Part shown: in pieces, positions 30,697-39,749 of the stretch
Position numbering within the stretch: the stretch's first letter is position 1
How the letters are laid out: the number at the start of each line of letters is the position of its first letter
Assembly: GCF_032393985.1 (NCBI RefSeq)
Contig: NZ_CP135918.1
Span: 186,001 to 250,000 of the forward strand
Direction of reading: 5' to 3'
Source: Fischerella sp. JS2
GTDB taxonomy: Bacteria > Cyanobacteriota > Cyanobacteriia > Cyanobacteriales > Nostocaceae
DNA length: 64,000 bases
The notes under the pieces: generated by a model
Told to the model about the DNA's origin: nothing
The model's database searches: none
The model's input: only the letters and a program-made list of their open reading frames with translations
Program-made: the position numbers and the translations under genes

Positions 30697-30878
30697 TTAC
30701 AAAATGTACTTGCACTTTTAAATTATTTGTGTCATATTCATAAATGTAATTATAAATAGCCTTGCTGCAAAAAAGTGCAGTGACATAGCCTGAAGTTGTA
30801 AGGCTGTGTCAGTATAAACACTCATTTCAAAAGTTTGCTTGGTAACATAGACTCGATTTTGGATTGAAATAACTGTAT
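30697..30878. promoter_or_regulatory. Divergent promoter/operator region of the WYL gene and the cas operon
   Basis: Two nested inverted repeats are visible. TGACATAGCCT (30781-30791) and AGGCTGTGTCA (30801-30811) form an 11-bp near-perfect palindrome with a 9-nt loop, 67 bp before the cas10d start. TGCACTTTT (30711-30719) and AAAAGTGCA (30771-30779) form a wider pair, the second within CTGCA-AAAAAG-TGCAG. These are plausible operator sites. Several AT-rich -10 candidates exist, but I cannot assign one. Confidence 0.5.
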
Positions 30879-33572
30879 ATGATTAAGCGCAATAGGCTTT
30901 TAAATCGCCCTCCCAAAAGCCTGGAGGAGCGTTATTTTAGCGAAATTCGTCCCCAGCTATACGAAAATCATGCACATCATCATCAGTATGGGGTAAGGAA
31001 AGGGACAACCCTTGCAGAACATCTTGACTCTGCGTGTCAATTCATTTTAACAGTCAGTCATAGAGCAGCAGTATCTGAAGATAAAAGACCTTTGTTACTA
31101 GCTGCAACAGCTGTTCATGACCTCAATAAATTAGATACTCAAGGGCGCAATGTCAAAACCTTAGCTAGAAATCAAGACTTTTTAAGAGAACAGCTAGAAA
31201 AGGCTTGTGTACTTAGCTTTGTGGTAACAGAAGATGATTTAGAGTTAGTTAGAAAGCTAATTGAACGTCATTCAGGTCACAACGTCAGCGACGGAGCAAG
31301 ATTTCTACCAGAAGATCCAGATATTGAACGTTGGGCGGCGATGCTTACAGCTGCTGACTTGTTTGATTTGGGAATTCCAGATGAAAAACGTTTTCGCAAA
31401 CTGGAAACAGAATTAACTGTTGCTTTTGGGCGAAGCTGTAACCTGTTGAGAGTGAGCCTTTCTGAGGATAAAGGTTATATAACAGCCCTATTGCTGGGTG
31501 CTTGCGAAGAAGTTTTACAAAAATATGGCTTACATTGTTTAGCTATCTTTCCTGATGGGGCATTATTTGAAGGTGAAGTTTTACCAAATGCAGATTTGAC
31601 AAAAGAGATAGCTGCTGTTTGGCAAAGTAAAATTGACCAAGTTTTTGGGAATAACATTGAAAGACTTGTTAGACCTACAAAGGATGGTATTAAGGTTACT
31701 CAACAAGCTATCCAACAAAATATTGATGAAGTTTTAGTAAATATAGAGGCTCTTTTAGAAAAGAAAAAAGCTAGTTACAAATCAGACAAGATTGCTAAAG
31801 ATGTAACTAAGTGGGGTGATGCGGCTGGTGCAGATGCACTACAAAAAGCATCTGAACTTGATTTAATACCTGTAAGTAATGCAGAAGAATTTGCTGTATC
31901 TGAAGGACTAAAAGCAGTTTATCTCAGCTACCGTGAGGCTGGATTAAGCCCTAAAGAAGTTTGGGATAAAATCGCTCATCATACAGGGATTTCAGAACAG
32001 CAACGTATAGCAATTGAGCCATTTAACAGTCAGTATGGACGACCTTTATTTGCTGCTAAGGCTGCTGTTAATGGGATTGAGGGTATTAAAGAAGCTCTCA
32101 AAGAATCTTTCCAATTAAGAAAAGAAAGTACACAAACCTCCGAAGAAGTAGAAGTATCTGAGGAAATGGTTGCAGCCGTTAACAGAATAGTAAATTTACC
32201 TTTCACTATTCAGTTAAATGGAGTCAATGATTTAAATGCTTATGTAGAAGCTAATCCTAAACAAAGATGCTCTTTAGGTTCTACATCTACTGATATAGAT
32301 GAGCTAATTTCAGATAATATGCCTCCTGGTACAAAAGTACAAGCTTTTTCTAACCGCTTACCAGGGGGGATTAGTGCAGAACCTAAAAGACAAGCAGATT
32401 CAATTGCAGCTTTAGCTTATCAATTGATAGCAGTTGGTGCAAATTTTCCGGCTGTTAAAAAACGAGACCCACTTTATTTACACTTAGCATTACCTAAAGG
32501 TTCCGCACCGGAATTATTAAGAATTTGGCGTGAACTTCTGCGACAAATTGCTGCAACAAATGGTGACGGTGGTACTGTCACTGTTGATGAACTTCAGTTA
32601 TATCGAGATAACAAGCTTGAATTTAAAGCTAATAAAGTAGTTGGTGCAGCGTTACCTAAACGTTCAGAGTTTGTACATACAACAGTTATTATTCCTTTAG
32701 TTTGGGGGGATGTTAATGCTTCTTTAGCTTTACTAAAATCACTGAGACTAGGTTTAGAAATATCTTTGTCTTTAGATATTGGCTTTCCTTTTACTCTTAG
32801 TAGCAACTTAGAAGTTGAGTTATTTGATGATGTTTATGGACGAGTAGAGGGAATACCTGCTGCACTACAACCTTTATTCGGAAGTGGACAGTATCAGCAG
32901 AGTGAAGATGCAGAAAAAATTCTAGAGAGACTGCGCTGCATTGGCAAACTAGCAACATCTGTCGTGAGTATTCAAAAAGCCGATGATTGTTTATATGATT
33001 TGGCTCGCGCTTGTGTTAGACCAATTGAACTTTATTTTGTATTGCTACGTTGGATTTTACGAGAACAAGATGAACCAAACTTAAGCGTTATTTGGAATCG
33101 GATTTGTGAGCCATTAAATACTTTATTGGAGAGCCTTATGCCAAATGAAAGTTCTTTATTAACTAAGTATCTCAAAGAAGCTGCTCAAATTGCAGCAGAA
33201 GGAAAAATCTGGGGTAGTTCTTTTAAAAGAACTGCTCAAACAGAACCTTTTACAGCTTTTATTTCTGCAATTCGTTCTCAAAAATCTCATTTAGATTTAG
33301 AGATTATTTTTGCGGCTTTAATACAGCAATATCATACCCGCTTAGACCGTATTCGTGAACACGGGGTAGGTGCAACAAAACTAGAGCAAGTCAAGCGTTA
33401 TTACGATATTTTGCGAAAGCTATATGAGGAAATTTATTCAGCACGTCCTGAAAAGTTATTATCTGACCAAAAAACTTTAGAAGCTGCTTATTTATTTTTC
33501 CTTGAAGAAGCGCGTAAGCAGCTTAAAAGCCAAACGGAAGATAATTCAACTGAAACAACTACAACAGTGTAA
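30879..33572 (+). CDS. cas10d: Cas10d/Csc3, large subunit of the subtype I-D effector with HD nuclease domain
   Basis: 897 residues. In subtype I-D the Cas10-like large subunit carries the HD nuclease that other type I systems place in Cas3. HD features: GTTLAEHLDSA (His48), ATAVHDLNKLD (His80-Asp81) and ERHSGHN (His131, His134). A degenerate Cas10-like palm follows, with AIFPDGALFEGE. The C-terminal half is helical and typical of Csc3 (YLHLALPKGSAPELLRIW; PIELYFVLLRWILRE). It shows no GGDD cyclase motif, so cyclic oligoadenylate synthesis is not expected. First gene of the tight operon cas10d-csc2-csc1-cas3' (gaps of 17, 3 and 2 bp). Confidence 0.93.
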   Translation: MIKRNRLLNRPPKSLEERYFSEIRPQLYENHAHHHQYGVRKGTTLAEHLDSACQFILTVSHRAAVSEDKRPLLLAATAVHDLNKLDTQGRNVKTLARNQDFLREQLEKACVLSFVVTEDDLELVRKLIERHSGHNVSDGARFLPEDPDIERWAAMLTAADLFDLGIPDEKRFRKLETELTVAFGRSCNLLRVSLSEDKGYITALLLGACEEVLQKYGLHCLAIFPDGALFEGEVLPNADLTKEIAAVWQSKIDQVFGNNIERLVRPTKDGIKVTQQAIQQNIDEVLVNIEALLEKKKASYKSDKIAKDVTKWGDAAGADALQKASELDLIPVSNAEEFAVSEGLKAVYLSYREAGLSPKEVWDKIAHHTGISEQQRIAIEPFNSQYGRPLFAAKAAVNGIEGIKEALKESFQLRKESTQTSEEVEVSEEMVAAVNRIVNLPFTIQLNGVNDLNAYVEANPKQRCSLGSTSTDIDELISDNMPPGTKVQAFSNRLPGGISAEPKRQADSIAALAYQLIAVGANFPAVKKRDPLYLHLALPKGSAPELLRIWRELLRQIAATNGDGGTVTVDELQLYRDNKLEFKANKVVGAALPKRSEFVHTTVIIPLVWGDVNASLALLKSLRLGLEISLSLDIGFPFTLSSNLEVELFDDVYGRVEGIPAALQPLFGSGQYQQSEDAEKILERLRCIGKLATSVVSIQKADDCLYDLARACVRPIELYFVLLRWILREQDEPNLSVIWNRICEPLNTLLESLMPNESSLLTKYLKEAAQIAAEGKIWGSSFKRTAQTEPFTAFISAIRSQKSHLDLEIIFAALIQQYHTRLDRIREHGVGATKLEQVKRYYDILRKLYEEIYSARPEKLLSDQKTLEAAYLFFLEEARKQLKSQTEDNSTETTTTV

Positions 33573-33589
33573 TTAATTAGGAGTTTGTT

Positions 33590-34609
33590 ATGTCCATTCA
33601 AAAGCTTTCATCAGTTCTCGCAGCTACTTATGAAAACTTCCCAAAAGGGCGTTTTATTACCTTAGTAGTTTTACGAACAACTCATTCTGAAACTATCTTT
33701 CGCACAGAAGGTTCTGGTGAACCAATGTGTAGTGAGTTTGTGCAAGCTGGTGTTAATAATGACAATATTATTCAACGTTTGGTAATGACTAAACGTAAAC
33801 AAATTGCACCAGAAAGACGTTACGGAAGAGAACATTTAAGAGCGCATGAGCTTTTATACACCAATATTAAAGATGGTTCTCTTTGTTCGTTAAATACTAA
33901 TTCACCTTGCGAAATGTGTGTAGACTGTTTTCTCTACGGTTTCGCTGCTGGTGGAGGTGGCGCACAAAAAAGCCGCATTTGGACTGAGGACGCTTTTAGT
34001 ATTTTACCTGCTACCGATGTTGTAGGCGATCGCACAATTAACGCCATCTATGAAAATGGCACAATGCGCGATGAAAAAGGTAACGCTTCGACCGCTTTAA
34101 ATACTAGCGAATATATCAAACCAGGTGTGCATTTTCTAGATGTTGTCACCTTAAAAGATGTCACATCTGATGAACTACGATACATCATCGGAAATATTCT
34201 GTTCACCAGTCGTTACGGTGCAGTGTCCAGCCGTGTGGGACGCATGGAAAACCAAATATTAGGCATATTTGGCAGTATTACAGAACTTCCTAGTTCTTTG
34301 GAACTTGTACAAGCTACGTATGATGTTTTAGGCAAACCCTTAGAACACCCTTTAAATACTAACCAATTAATTACAGCCAGCAAACAAGTCATTACCAATT
34401 GGCAAAACAAGAGAGGCGTATCTGTGCATTTATCTGAAGCAGAAATAGCAGATTTAATTGCTGATGTAGAAACTCATTGGTCAGAAGCAGAACGTGATAA
34501 TTTCCTCAAATGTTTAAGCCAATCTTATGAACCTTTCCGTCAGGTAGCGGCGGAGAAGAAAAAAGCTAAAGGTAAAGGCAAAAATACACCAGTTGAAGTA
34601 GAGAGTTAG
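33590..34609 (+). CDS. csc2: Csc2, Cas7-family backbone protein of subtype I-D
   Basis: 339 residues. Cas7 proteins polymerise along crRNA and form the spine of the surveillance complex. The RRM-like start is RFITLVVLRTTHSETIFRTE. A Cys cluster (Cys99, Cys107, Cys110, Cys113; CEMCVDC) fits the zinc-binding insertion known in Csc2. Gly-rich AAGGGGAQKSRIW and FTSRYGAVSSRVGRM are family hallmarks. The C-terminus is Lys-rich (EKKKAKGKGKN). The ribosome-binding site TAGGAG precedes the ATG. The gene is 17 bp after cas10d and 3 bp before csc1, so expression is coupled. Confidence 0.94.
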   Translation: MSIQKLSSVLAATYENFPKGRFITLVVLRTTHSETIFRTEGSGEPMCSEFVQAGVNNDNIIQRLVMTKRKQIAPERRYGREHLRAHELLYTNIKDGSLCSLNTNSPCEMCVDCFLYGFAAGGGGAQKSRIWTEDAFSILPATDVVGDRTINAIYENGTMRDEKGNASTALNTSEYIKPGVHFLDVVTLKDVTSDELRYIIGNILFTSRYGAVSSRVGRMENQILGIFGSITELPSSLELVQATYDVLGKPLEHPLNTNQLITASKQVITNWQNKRGVSVHLSEAEIADLIADVETHWSEAERDNFLKCLSQSYEPFRQVAAEKKKAKGKGKNTPVEVES

Positions 34610-34612
34610 ATT

Positions 34613-35359
34613 ATGTCAACAATTCCTTTTCAGCAGGCAAAACTTGTTGAATTATACTGTCTTGAACCAGTCTTTTTTGCCTCTAGGGAGTTGTCTGATA
34701 CCTATTACACTGAGGGGGTAATTGGGAATTATGCTCTTACCTATGCTTTAGGTAAAGTAAATTCCCCCTATCGCCTCCAAGGGCAGGCTACAGGACGACC
34801 AACCTACAAAGAAGATTTACAACCAATAGCACAGGATTTTTATATTTTACCAGCTTCACCCATTGGCAGAGTGACATTTAGATTTGAACGTTTCAATGCT
34901 CTTTCTGATGCTTATTGGTATGCAATGACTAATAACCGGGTAGCGACAGCAAGAGAAGATTTACCATTACAACGTCAAGGGAAAAAACCAAATTCTTTCA
35001 GACCAAGTAATTTTCCCCAAACTGGAAGATTGCGAATGATTGAACGCGGTAATAAATTCCAAACTTTAGTATTTGGAAATCATCAATTACCTGCTTATAT
35101 TCGCATTGGTAAATTCATGAGTAAAGTCAAAGTGAATGTACTAAATGAATTACCAGTAACTTCACTACCAGAAGGTGAATATCAAAGTCAATATTATCTA
35201 AATGCTGCTGATTTACCACAGCAAATAGAAACATTAGCTTTCGATTTAATTTCTATTCCACCTGCACCTATCATTAAAAATCTGCGTTTTCGAGGTGCTG
35301 CTTGGCAGGTTGGAGAAATGATTGTACCAGCAGGATTACATTTTTGCGGTAGAGAGTAG
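34613..35359 (+). CDS. csc1: Csc1, Cas5-family protein of subtype I-D
   Basis: 248 residues. Cas5-type subunits cap the 5' handle of crRNA. It starts IPFQQAKLVELYCLEPVFFA, with the N-terminal RAMP fold, and contains YALTYALGKVNSPYRLQG and IKNLRFRGAAWQVGEMIVP typical of Csc1. Three bp separate it from csc2 and two bp from cas3', the usual I-D gene order. No missing domains are evident. Confidence 0.93.
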   Translation: MSTIPFQQAKLVELYCLEPVFFASRELSDTYYTEGVIGNYALTYALGKVNSPYRLQGQATGRPTYKEDLQPIAQDFYILPASPIGRVTFRFERFNALSDAYWYAMTNNRVATAREDLPLQRQGKKPNSFRPSNFPQTGRLRMIERGNKFQTLVFGNHQLPAYIRIGKFMSKVKVNVLNELPVTSLPEGEYQSQYYLNAADLPQQIETLAFDLISIPPAPIIKNLRFRGAAWQVGEMIVPAGLHFCGRE

Positions 35360-35361
35360 CA

Positions 35362-37641
35362 ATGAGTAATCAAAAATTAGTTATTAGGTTGGAACCTCGT
35401 AGTATTTCAGCTTGTGCATCAACAGATAAAATACCATTTATCAAGAATGCACTACAACATCAACTAGATGTATTTGAACAATCAAAAGATGCAGATATTA
35501 TCCTTGATTTAGCACCAACTGGCACAGGTAAAACCAAAGCAGGATTAGCAGTATTAAAACATCAGCCGAATAAAAGTGCTGTTTACATTGCTCCAACTAA
35601 TGCTTTAATTGAACAACAAACAGAAGCAGCAAAACAGTTTGTACAGGATGCTAATTTACCTCATGTTGTGAAAGCTGCTTCGGCTAAAGATGTTAAAAGC
35701 TGGCCTAACGAGAAAGTCGGCAGACGTTCAGGAGAAAAACTATATAATGTTTTGCGAAATCCCACAACAGTTTTTGATGATGTGGGGGCAAACACACCAA
35801 TTCTCTTGGTCACAAATCCTGATATTTTCTATTATGCAACTTTCTTTGCATATCACAAGCTAGATAAAGGTAATATTGCTGCTGGCTTTTACACCAAATT
35901 TTCTACAGTCATTTTTGATGAATTTCATCTCTACGATGCTAAACAGCTAGTAGGAATGCTGTTTTATCTTGCCTATTCTCACGTTTTTCGCTTTTTTCAA
36001 AATGGACGTAAGGTAGTGTTGCTGACAGCAACACCAGAACCAGCTTGTGAATTAGCATTGGAAAATTTGAAACAGGCTGGTGTGAAGATAGCGAGAATTG
36101 ATGGAGAAGCAGGTAATAATAATCTTTTACCATCACAAACAGCAGTGAATTTGGAATTAAGACCCCAACCAGATAGTAAGGAAGAGTGGATAGCAGAGTT
36201 AGCAACAGAAGTTGTCCATCGTTTGCGAGAAAGACCAAATGAGAATGGTGCGGTAATTCTTGATTCTCTCGATAATATTAATCTTCTCAAAAAAGTTTTG
36301 GACAATCAAGGACTTACTGATTATATCGGACGCATTACAGGCCCTGCACCCAAACCAGATAGACAAAAGGCTATGCAATGTCAAATAATATTGGCTACTA
36401 GCACTGTAGATGTAGGATTTAACTTTGAAAGAAATCCTGAACCAACAAGACAAAATTTAGACTGGTTAATTTTTTCGGCACGCGATCGCGCCGCATTTTG
36501 GCAGAGAATTGGTAGAGTAGGGCGTGTTTTAGGTAAAACTGAAACTAACGTTGACTCAGAGGCTATTGCTTACTTACCTGCTAACGCTTGGGAAGAAGGC
36601 TTAACTTCTCTTAATACCACTAGAGGACGTACAGCACTAAAAGATGTACTTGATACACTTCCCTGTCTGGATAAGCCTTTTTTAACAGCTTACTGGCGTT
36701 CAGAAGCATTTCTAGAAATTGCCCGTCCTTTACTGGAATTGGAAGAAGTTTTTGAAAATCTAGGAGGTGCTGAATTAATTTCTAAACTGTTTGAGACTTT
36801 AAAATCAGTTTTGGGAGGAAATCGTACTTGGGAATACTATCGCCACAGAATGAAAGTTTTACGGGGTGCTGAAACTATAGCTAAAGAGTCTCTAGAAAAA
36901 TTAAAAAAAGACTGGAAATACATCAAAGGTGGCCAGGCTTTTGTCCGAACATTTATTAAAACTAAATTCCCTGAAGATTGGGATGATTTACAAGCTGGAC
37001 GTACAACTTTAGACGCGTACGAAGACCTGTTTAAAGAAGATGATGAAGCACTAGCGCATTTAAAAGAATTTGCTGAAGTTTTTAGTACAAGCTATGCCCC
37101 ATTATTTAGTTTTCGCTATAGTCTTTTTGAAAGCCTTCCCATTTGTGATCCTCATGGTTTAGTGCTAGATGAATCGGAAGTAACTCAATTAGATCCTTTT
37201 CATCTATTGCGCTATTACGAATTTGCCCAAAATGGTGACTATATTGAAGTAACCAGCCGTGCTACTGAAACCTATCAATTGAGTTTTAGACTACGTTATC
37301 ATGATACTTGGCAAGAGTTTATTAGTACACAACTTAACAAATTAACAGCCTTCAAAAATTGTCAAATTATCCGTAGCGCTGGAGGGGCAATACACCCAAC
37401 GCCCCTAATAAAAGCTTTAAACAAACATCTTTTACCAGGCGTAATTATTTGCCCAAGAACAAACGCTTCTGTAATTTTTCAGTTAAACAGGCAAGGAATT
37501 ACTTCTTACCTAATAGCAATTATTTGCAATGACGCGGAGAAAGAATATAGATTTTTTTCAGGCTTGTCAGGAATCTTAACAATGGCTATGAAATTTAAAC
37601 AGCTACGTCTCCCAGATGATGAAGTGTTTATCGCTGGTTAG
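35362..37641 (+). CDS. cas3: Cas3' helicase of subtype I-D (no HD domain)
   Basis: 759 residues. An SF2 helicase that unwinds target DNA for the Cas10d nuclease. Walker A APTGTGKT (51-58), DEFH box (186-189, DEFHLYDAK), motif III LLTATPEP, and the C-terminal RecA-like domain with ATSTVDVGFNF and RIGRVGRV (motif VI). There is no N-terminal HD domain, as expected because the nuclease resides in Cas10d. It starts 2 bp after csc1 and ends 7 bp before the end of a convergent small gene. Confidence 0.93.
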   Translation: MSNQKLVIRLEPRSISACASTDKIPFIKNALQHQLDVFEQSKDADIILDLAPTGTGKTKAGLAVLKHQPNKSAVYIAPTNALIEQQTEAAKQFVQDANLPHVVKAASAKDVKSWPNEKVGRRSGEKLYNVLRNPTTVFDDVGANTPILLVTNPDIFYYATFFAYHKLDKGNIAAGFYTKFSTVIFDEFHLYDAKQLVGMLFYLAYSHVFRFFQNGRKVVLLTATPEPACELALENLKQAGVKIARIDGEAGNNNLLPSQTAVNLELRPQPDSKEEWIAELATEVVHRLRERPNENGAVILDSLDNINLLKKVLDNQGLTDYIGRITGPAPKPDRQKAMQCQIILATSTVDVGFNFERNPEPTRQNLDWLIFSARDRAAFWQRIGRVGRVLGKTETNVDSEAIAYLPANAWEEGLTSLNTTRGRTALKDVLDTLPCLDKPFLTAYWRSEAFLEIARPLLELEEVFENLGGAELISKLFETLKSVLGGNRTWEYYRHRMKVLRGAETIAKESLEKLKKDWKYIKGGQAFVRTFIKTKFPEDWDDLQAGRTTLDAYEDLFKEDDEALAHLKEFAEVFSTSYAPLFSFRYSLFESLPICDPHGLVLDESEVTQLDPFHLLRYYEFAQNGDYIEVTSRATETYQLSFRLRYHDTWQEFISTQLNKLTAFKNCQIIRSAGGAIHPTPLIKALNKHLLPGVIICPRTNASVIFQLNRQGITSYLIAIICNDAEKEYRFFSGLSGILTMAMKFKQLRLPDDEVFIAG

Positions 37642-37648
37642 AAATTAA

Positions 37649-38053
37649 TCACTTCCCAAAACCCGAAGTACGTTTTCTTTTCTTCGCTGATGCTTGCGCC
37701 AGCAACTCTGCACTAAAACCTTCTTGATGTTCCGGCATTAGTTTGCGAGTACGCTGGCGTTGGTATTTCTGCACTTCAGCAGCAAGGGGATGATTAGGAT
37801 CAATAATGAGATGAGTAATGGAGACGACATAACGTTCTTTTTCTTCTGTATTGGATGCTAAGGCGCACATAATCCCACCCATATCGCCGGAATAGTTCAC
37901 GGAGTCAATCAAAAACTCTTGATCCGGATCAGTTGCTTCTCCTCGTTGTTTTAAGGTTTTTAGAAACTCTTTTCCCGCCCGTGCTTTAATTGGTAAGCTT
38001 GCTTGCAATTTTTCTGTCAAGGCAACTGCTGCATCATAATTGTCAATAATCAT
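37649..38053 (-). CDS. Uncharacterised 134-residue protein, antisense within the cas locus
   Basis: I do not recognise the family. The ATG at 38053 has a strong GGGGAAG ribosome-binding site, and codon use looks normal for the neighbourhood, so it is likely a real gene. Predicted soluble: a helical N-terminus (DNYDAAVALTEKLQASLPIK), a central segment with two Cys-free strands around VNYSGDMGGIMCALAS and ERYVVSITHLIIDP, and a basic C-terminal tail (ASAKKRKRTSGFGK) that could bind nucleic acid. It ends 7 bp from cas3' (convergent) and starts 43 bp from cas6 (divergent), so it splits the cas genes into two transcription units. A CRISPR-linked role is possible but unproven; it may be a passenger. 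Confidence 0.7.
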   Translation of the reverse strand: MIIDNYDAAVALTEKLQASLPIKARAGKEFLKTLKQRGEATDPDQEFLIDSVNYSGDMGGIMCALASNTEEKERYVVSITHLIIDPNHPLAAEVQKYQRQRTRKLMPEHQEGFSAELLAQASAKKRKRTSGFGK

Positions 38054-38096
38054 TTGTCTTCCCCTTTAGTGATTTTTTCCAATTTAGAAGCATCTC

Positions 38097-38954
38097 ATGC
38101 CACACAGTCTTGTTCTGAATCTCATTCCCAAGTCTCCCATCTATCCTAATTATCTGACTGGTAGACATTACCACGCACTGTTTTTAAATCTTGTGAGTTC
38201 GGTTGATAGAAGTTTGGGTGACTTACTCCACGACTCCACCGCCGACAAAGCTTTTACTCTTTCCCCTTTACAAGTGAAGTCAAGTTATACAGGCAATGGT
38301 AGTGGCAAGCGAGGATATGTAAACCAAAAAAATTACACTCTGCAATGGCAACAAGATAAACCCATTCCCCCAGGTACTCCCTGTTGGTGGCGTATCTCCC
38401 TATTAGACGACACTCTTTTTAGCCAACTCACCCCACTTTGGCTGAATATTAATCCCGAACATGGTTGGCACTTGGGTTCTGCGGATTTGTACATTACTAG
38501 TATTCTCGGTACTCCCCAATCAACTCAACCTTGGGCTAATGCTTGTACTTACAAGCAATTATATGAGCAAGCAAGTGAGAGCGATCGCACAATTTCCCTT
38601 ACCTTCACCACACCCACCGCCTTCCGCCAAGGAAAGTATGATACCACTCTCCCGACGAGAGAATGCGTATTTAATTCTTTACTAGGGCGCTGGAATAAAT
38701 ATAGTGGTATTGAGTTTGCAAATCTTTTTCTTGATCCTATATTTCCCAGTTTTGTCAACATTCATACAGAAATCTTAGCAGACTCTCGCAGTAAATTTAT
38801 TGGCATTGTTGGAGAAGTTAATTATCGGATTTTGGGAGAAGCTGAACCCATCCAAATCAAGCAAATTAACACTTTAGCTGACTTTGCTTTATATGCTGGA
38901 GTTGGACGAAAAACAACGATGGGTATGGGTATGACACGTAGGATTAATGGTTAG
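38097..38954 (+). CDS. cas6: Cas6 crRNA-processing endoribonuclease
   Basis: 285 residues with tandem RAMP/ferredoxin folds. The C-terminal Gly-rich loop YAGVGRKTTMGMGMTRR is the Cas6 signature; the N-terminal TGRHYHALFLNLVSS has candidate catalytic His residues (His24, His26). Cas6 cuts the repeat hairpin 3' side to leave an 8-nt 5' handle, AUUGAAAC here if the array is read on the minus strand. It precedes cas4 by 74 bp, a gap containing TTAGTAG repeats. Its own promoter probably overlaps the 43-bp divergent gap with the antisense gene. Confidence 0.92.
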   Translation: MPHSLVLNLIPKSPIYPNYLTGRHYHALFLNLVSSVDRSLGDLLHDSTADKAFTLSPLQVKSSYTGNGSGKRGYVNQKNYTLQWQQDKPIPPGTPCWWRISLLDDTLFSQLTPLWLNINPEHGWHLGSADLYITSILGTPQSTQPWANACTYKQLYEQASESDRTISLTFTTPTAFRQGKYDTTLPTRECVFNSLLGRWNKYSGIEFANLFLDPIFPSFVNIHTEILADSRSKFIGIVGEVNYRILGEAEPIQIKQINTLADFALYAGVGRKTTMGMGMTRRING

Positions 38955-39028
38955 TAGTTAGTAGTTAGTCCCTTCGTCCCTAATCCCCAAAGGGCCACGA
39001 GTTCCACGTTTCTCAATCCCTAATACTT

Positions 39029-39622
39029 ATGAATAATACAGAATATATTCCGATTGCGGCATTAAATCAATATGCTTATTGTCCGCATCGCTGCTGGCGG
39101 ATGTTTTGTGCAGAAGAATTTATTGATAACCAATATACAATTGAAGGTACAAGTTTACATGAACGTGTACATACTTTGGGTGATAGCAATCGGGAAGATA
39201 CTTGGCAAATTCGAGCAATTTATTTGAAATCCGAAAAATATCAACTCATTGGAAAATCAGACTTAATTGAATTAGAAAATAGTGAATGGTATCCCATAGA
39301 ATATAAGCAAGGACTTAAAGGTGAATGGGATAACGATGAGTTACAAGTATGCGCCCAAGCGTTGTGTTTAGAAGAGATGACAGGAAAATCTGTCACCACA
39401 GGATATATTTATTATGCCCATTCCCATCAGCGTCAATTAGTGGAGATTTCTGAGGAATTAAGACAAAGTGCGATCGCCACAATTAAATCAGTACAAAATC
39501 TCCTAGAAACTGGCATCATGCCAACAGCAACCTATAGCAAACGTTGCCAAGGATGCAGTTTTTACAACCAATGTTTACCACAAGTAGCAGAAAAAGTCAG
39601 GCGGTATCAAGAAGATATTTAA
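39029..39622 (+). CDS. cas4: Cas4 exonuclease of the adaptation module
   Basis: 197 residues. Cas4 trims prespacers and helps select the PAM. Four iron-sulfur ligands are visible among Cys18 or Cys22 (YCPHRCW) and Cys173, Cys176, Cys182 (CQGCSFYNQC). The RecB-like nuclease core has GTSLHERVH (motif I), KSDLIELENSEWYPIEYKQG (motifs II-III, Asp and Glu-x-Lys) and DELQVCAQALCLEEM (QxxxY-like). It is followed by cas1 after 127 bp of repeat DNA with CTCCTCACACT units. Confidence 0.93.
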   Translation: MNNTEYIPIAALNQYAYCPHRCWRMFCAEEFIDNQYTIEGTSLHERVHTLGDSNREDTWQIRAIYLKSEKYQLIGKSDLIELENSEWYPIEYKQGLKGEWDNDELQVCAQALCLEEMTGKSVTTGYIYYAHSHQRQLVEISEELRQSAIATIKSVQNLLETGIMPTATYSKRCQGCSFYNQCLPQVAEKVRRYQEDI

Positions 39623-39749
39623 GTTAGTAGTTAGTAGTTTACTCCTCACACTCCTCACACTCCCCATCGCCCCCCAACCCCACAAAGTGGGGACCCCTAG
39701 CCCCCCATCTCCCCGCCTCTAATTCCTTCACATAATTTTAAAATCAATC

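Noticed and set aside
30879-33572. Type III-like signalling by the Cas10 homologue
   Set aside because: There is no GGDD cyclase motif, and the locus lacks CARF effectors and Csm/Cmr genes; csc1, csc2 and cas3' define subtype I-D.
39644-39672. CTCCTCACACTCCTCACACT motif resembling the conserved loop of the cyanobacterial small RNA Yfr1
   Set aside because: It lies in repeat-type intergenic DNA that recurs near 40820 and 55180, and the flanking Yfr1 stem-loops are not visible.
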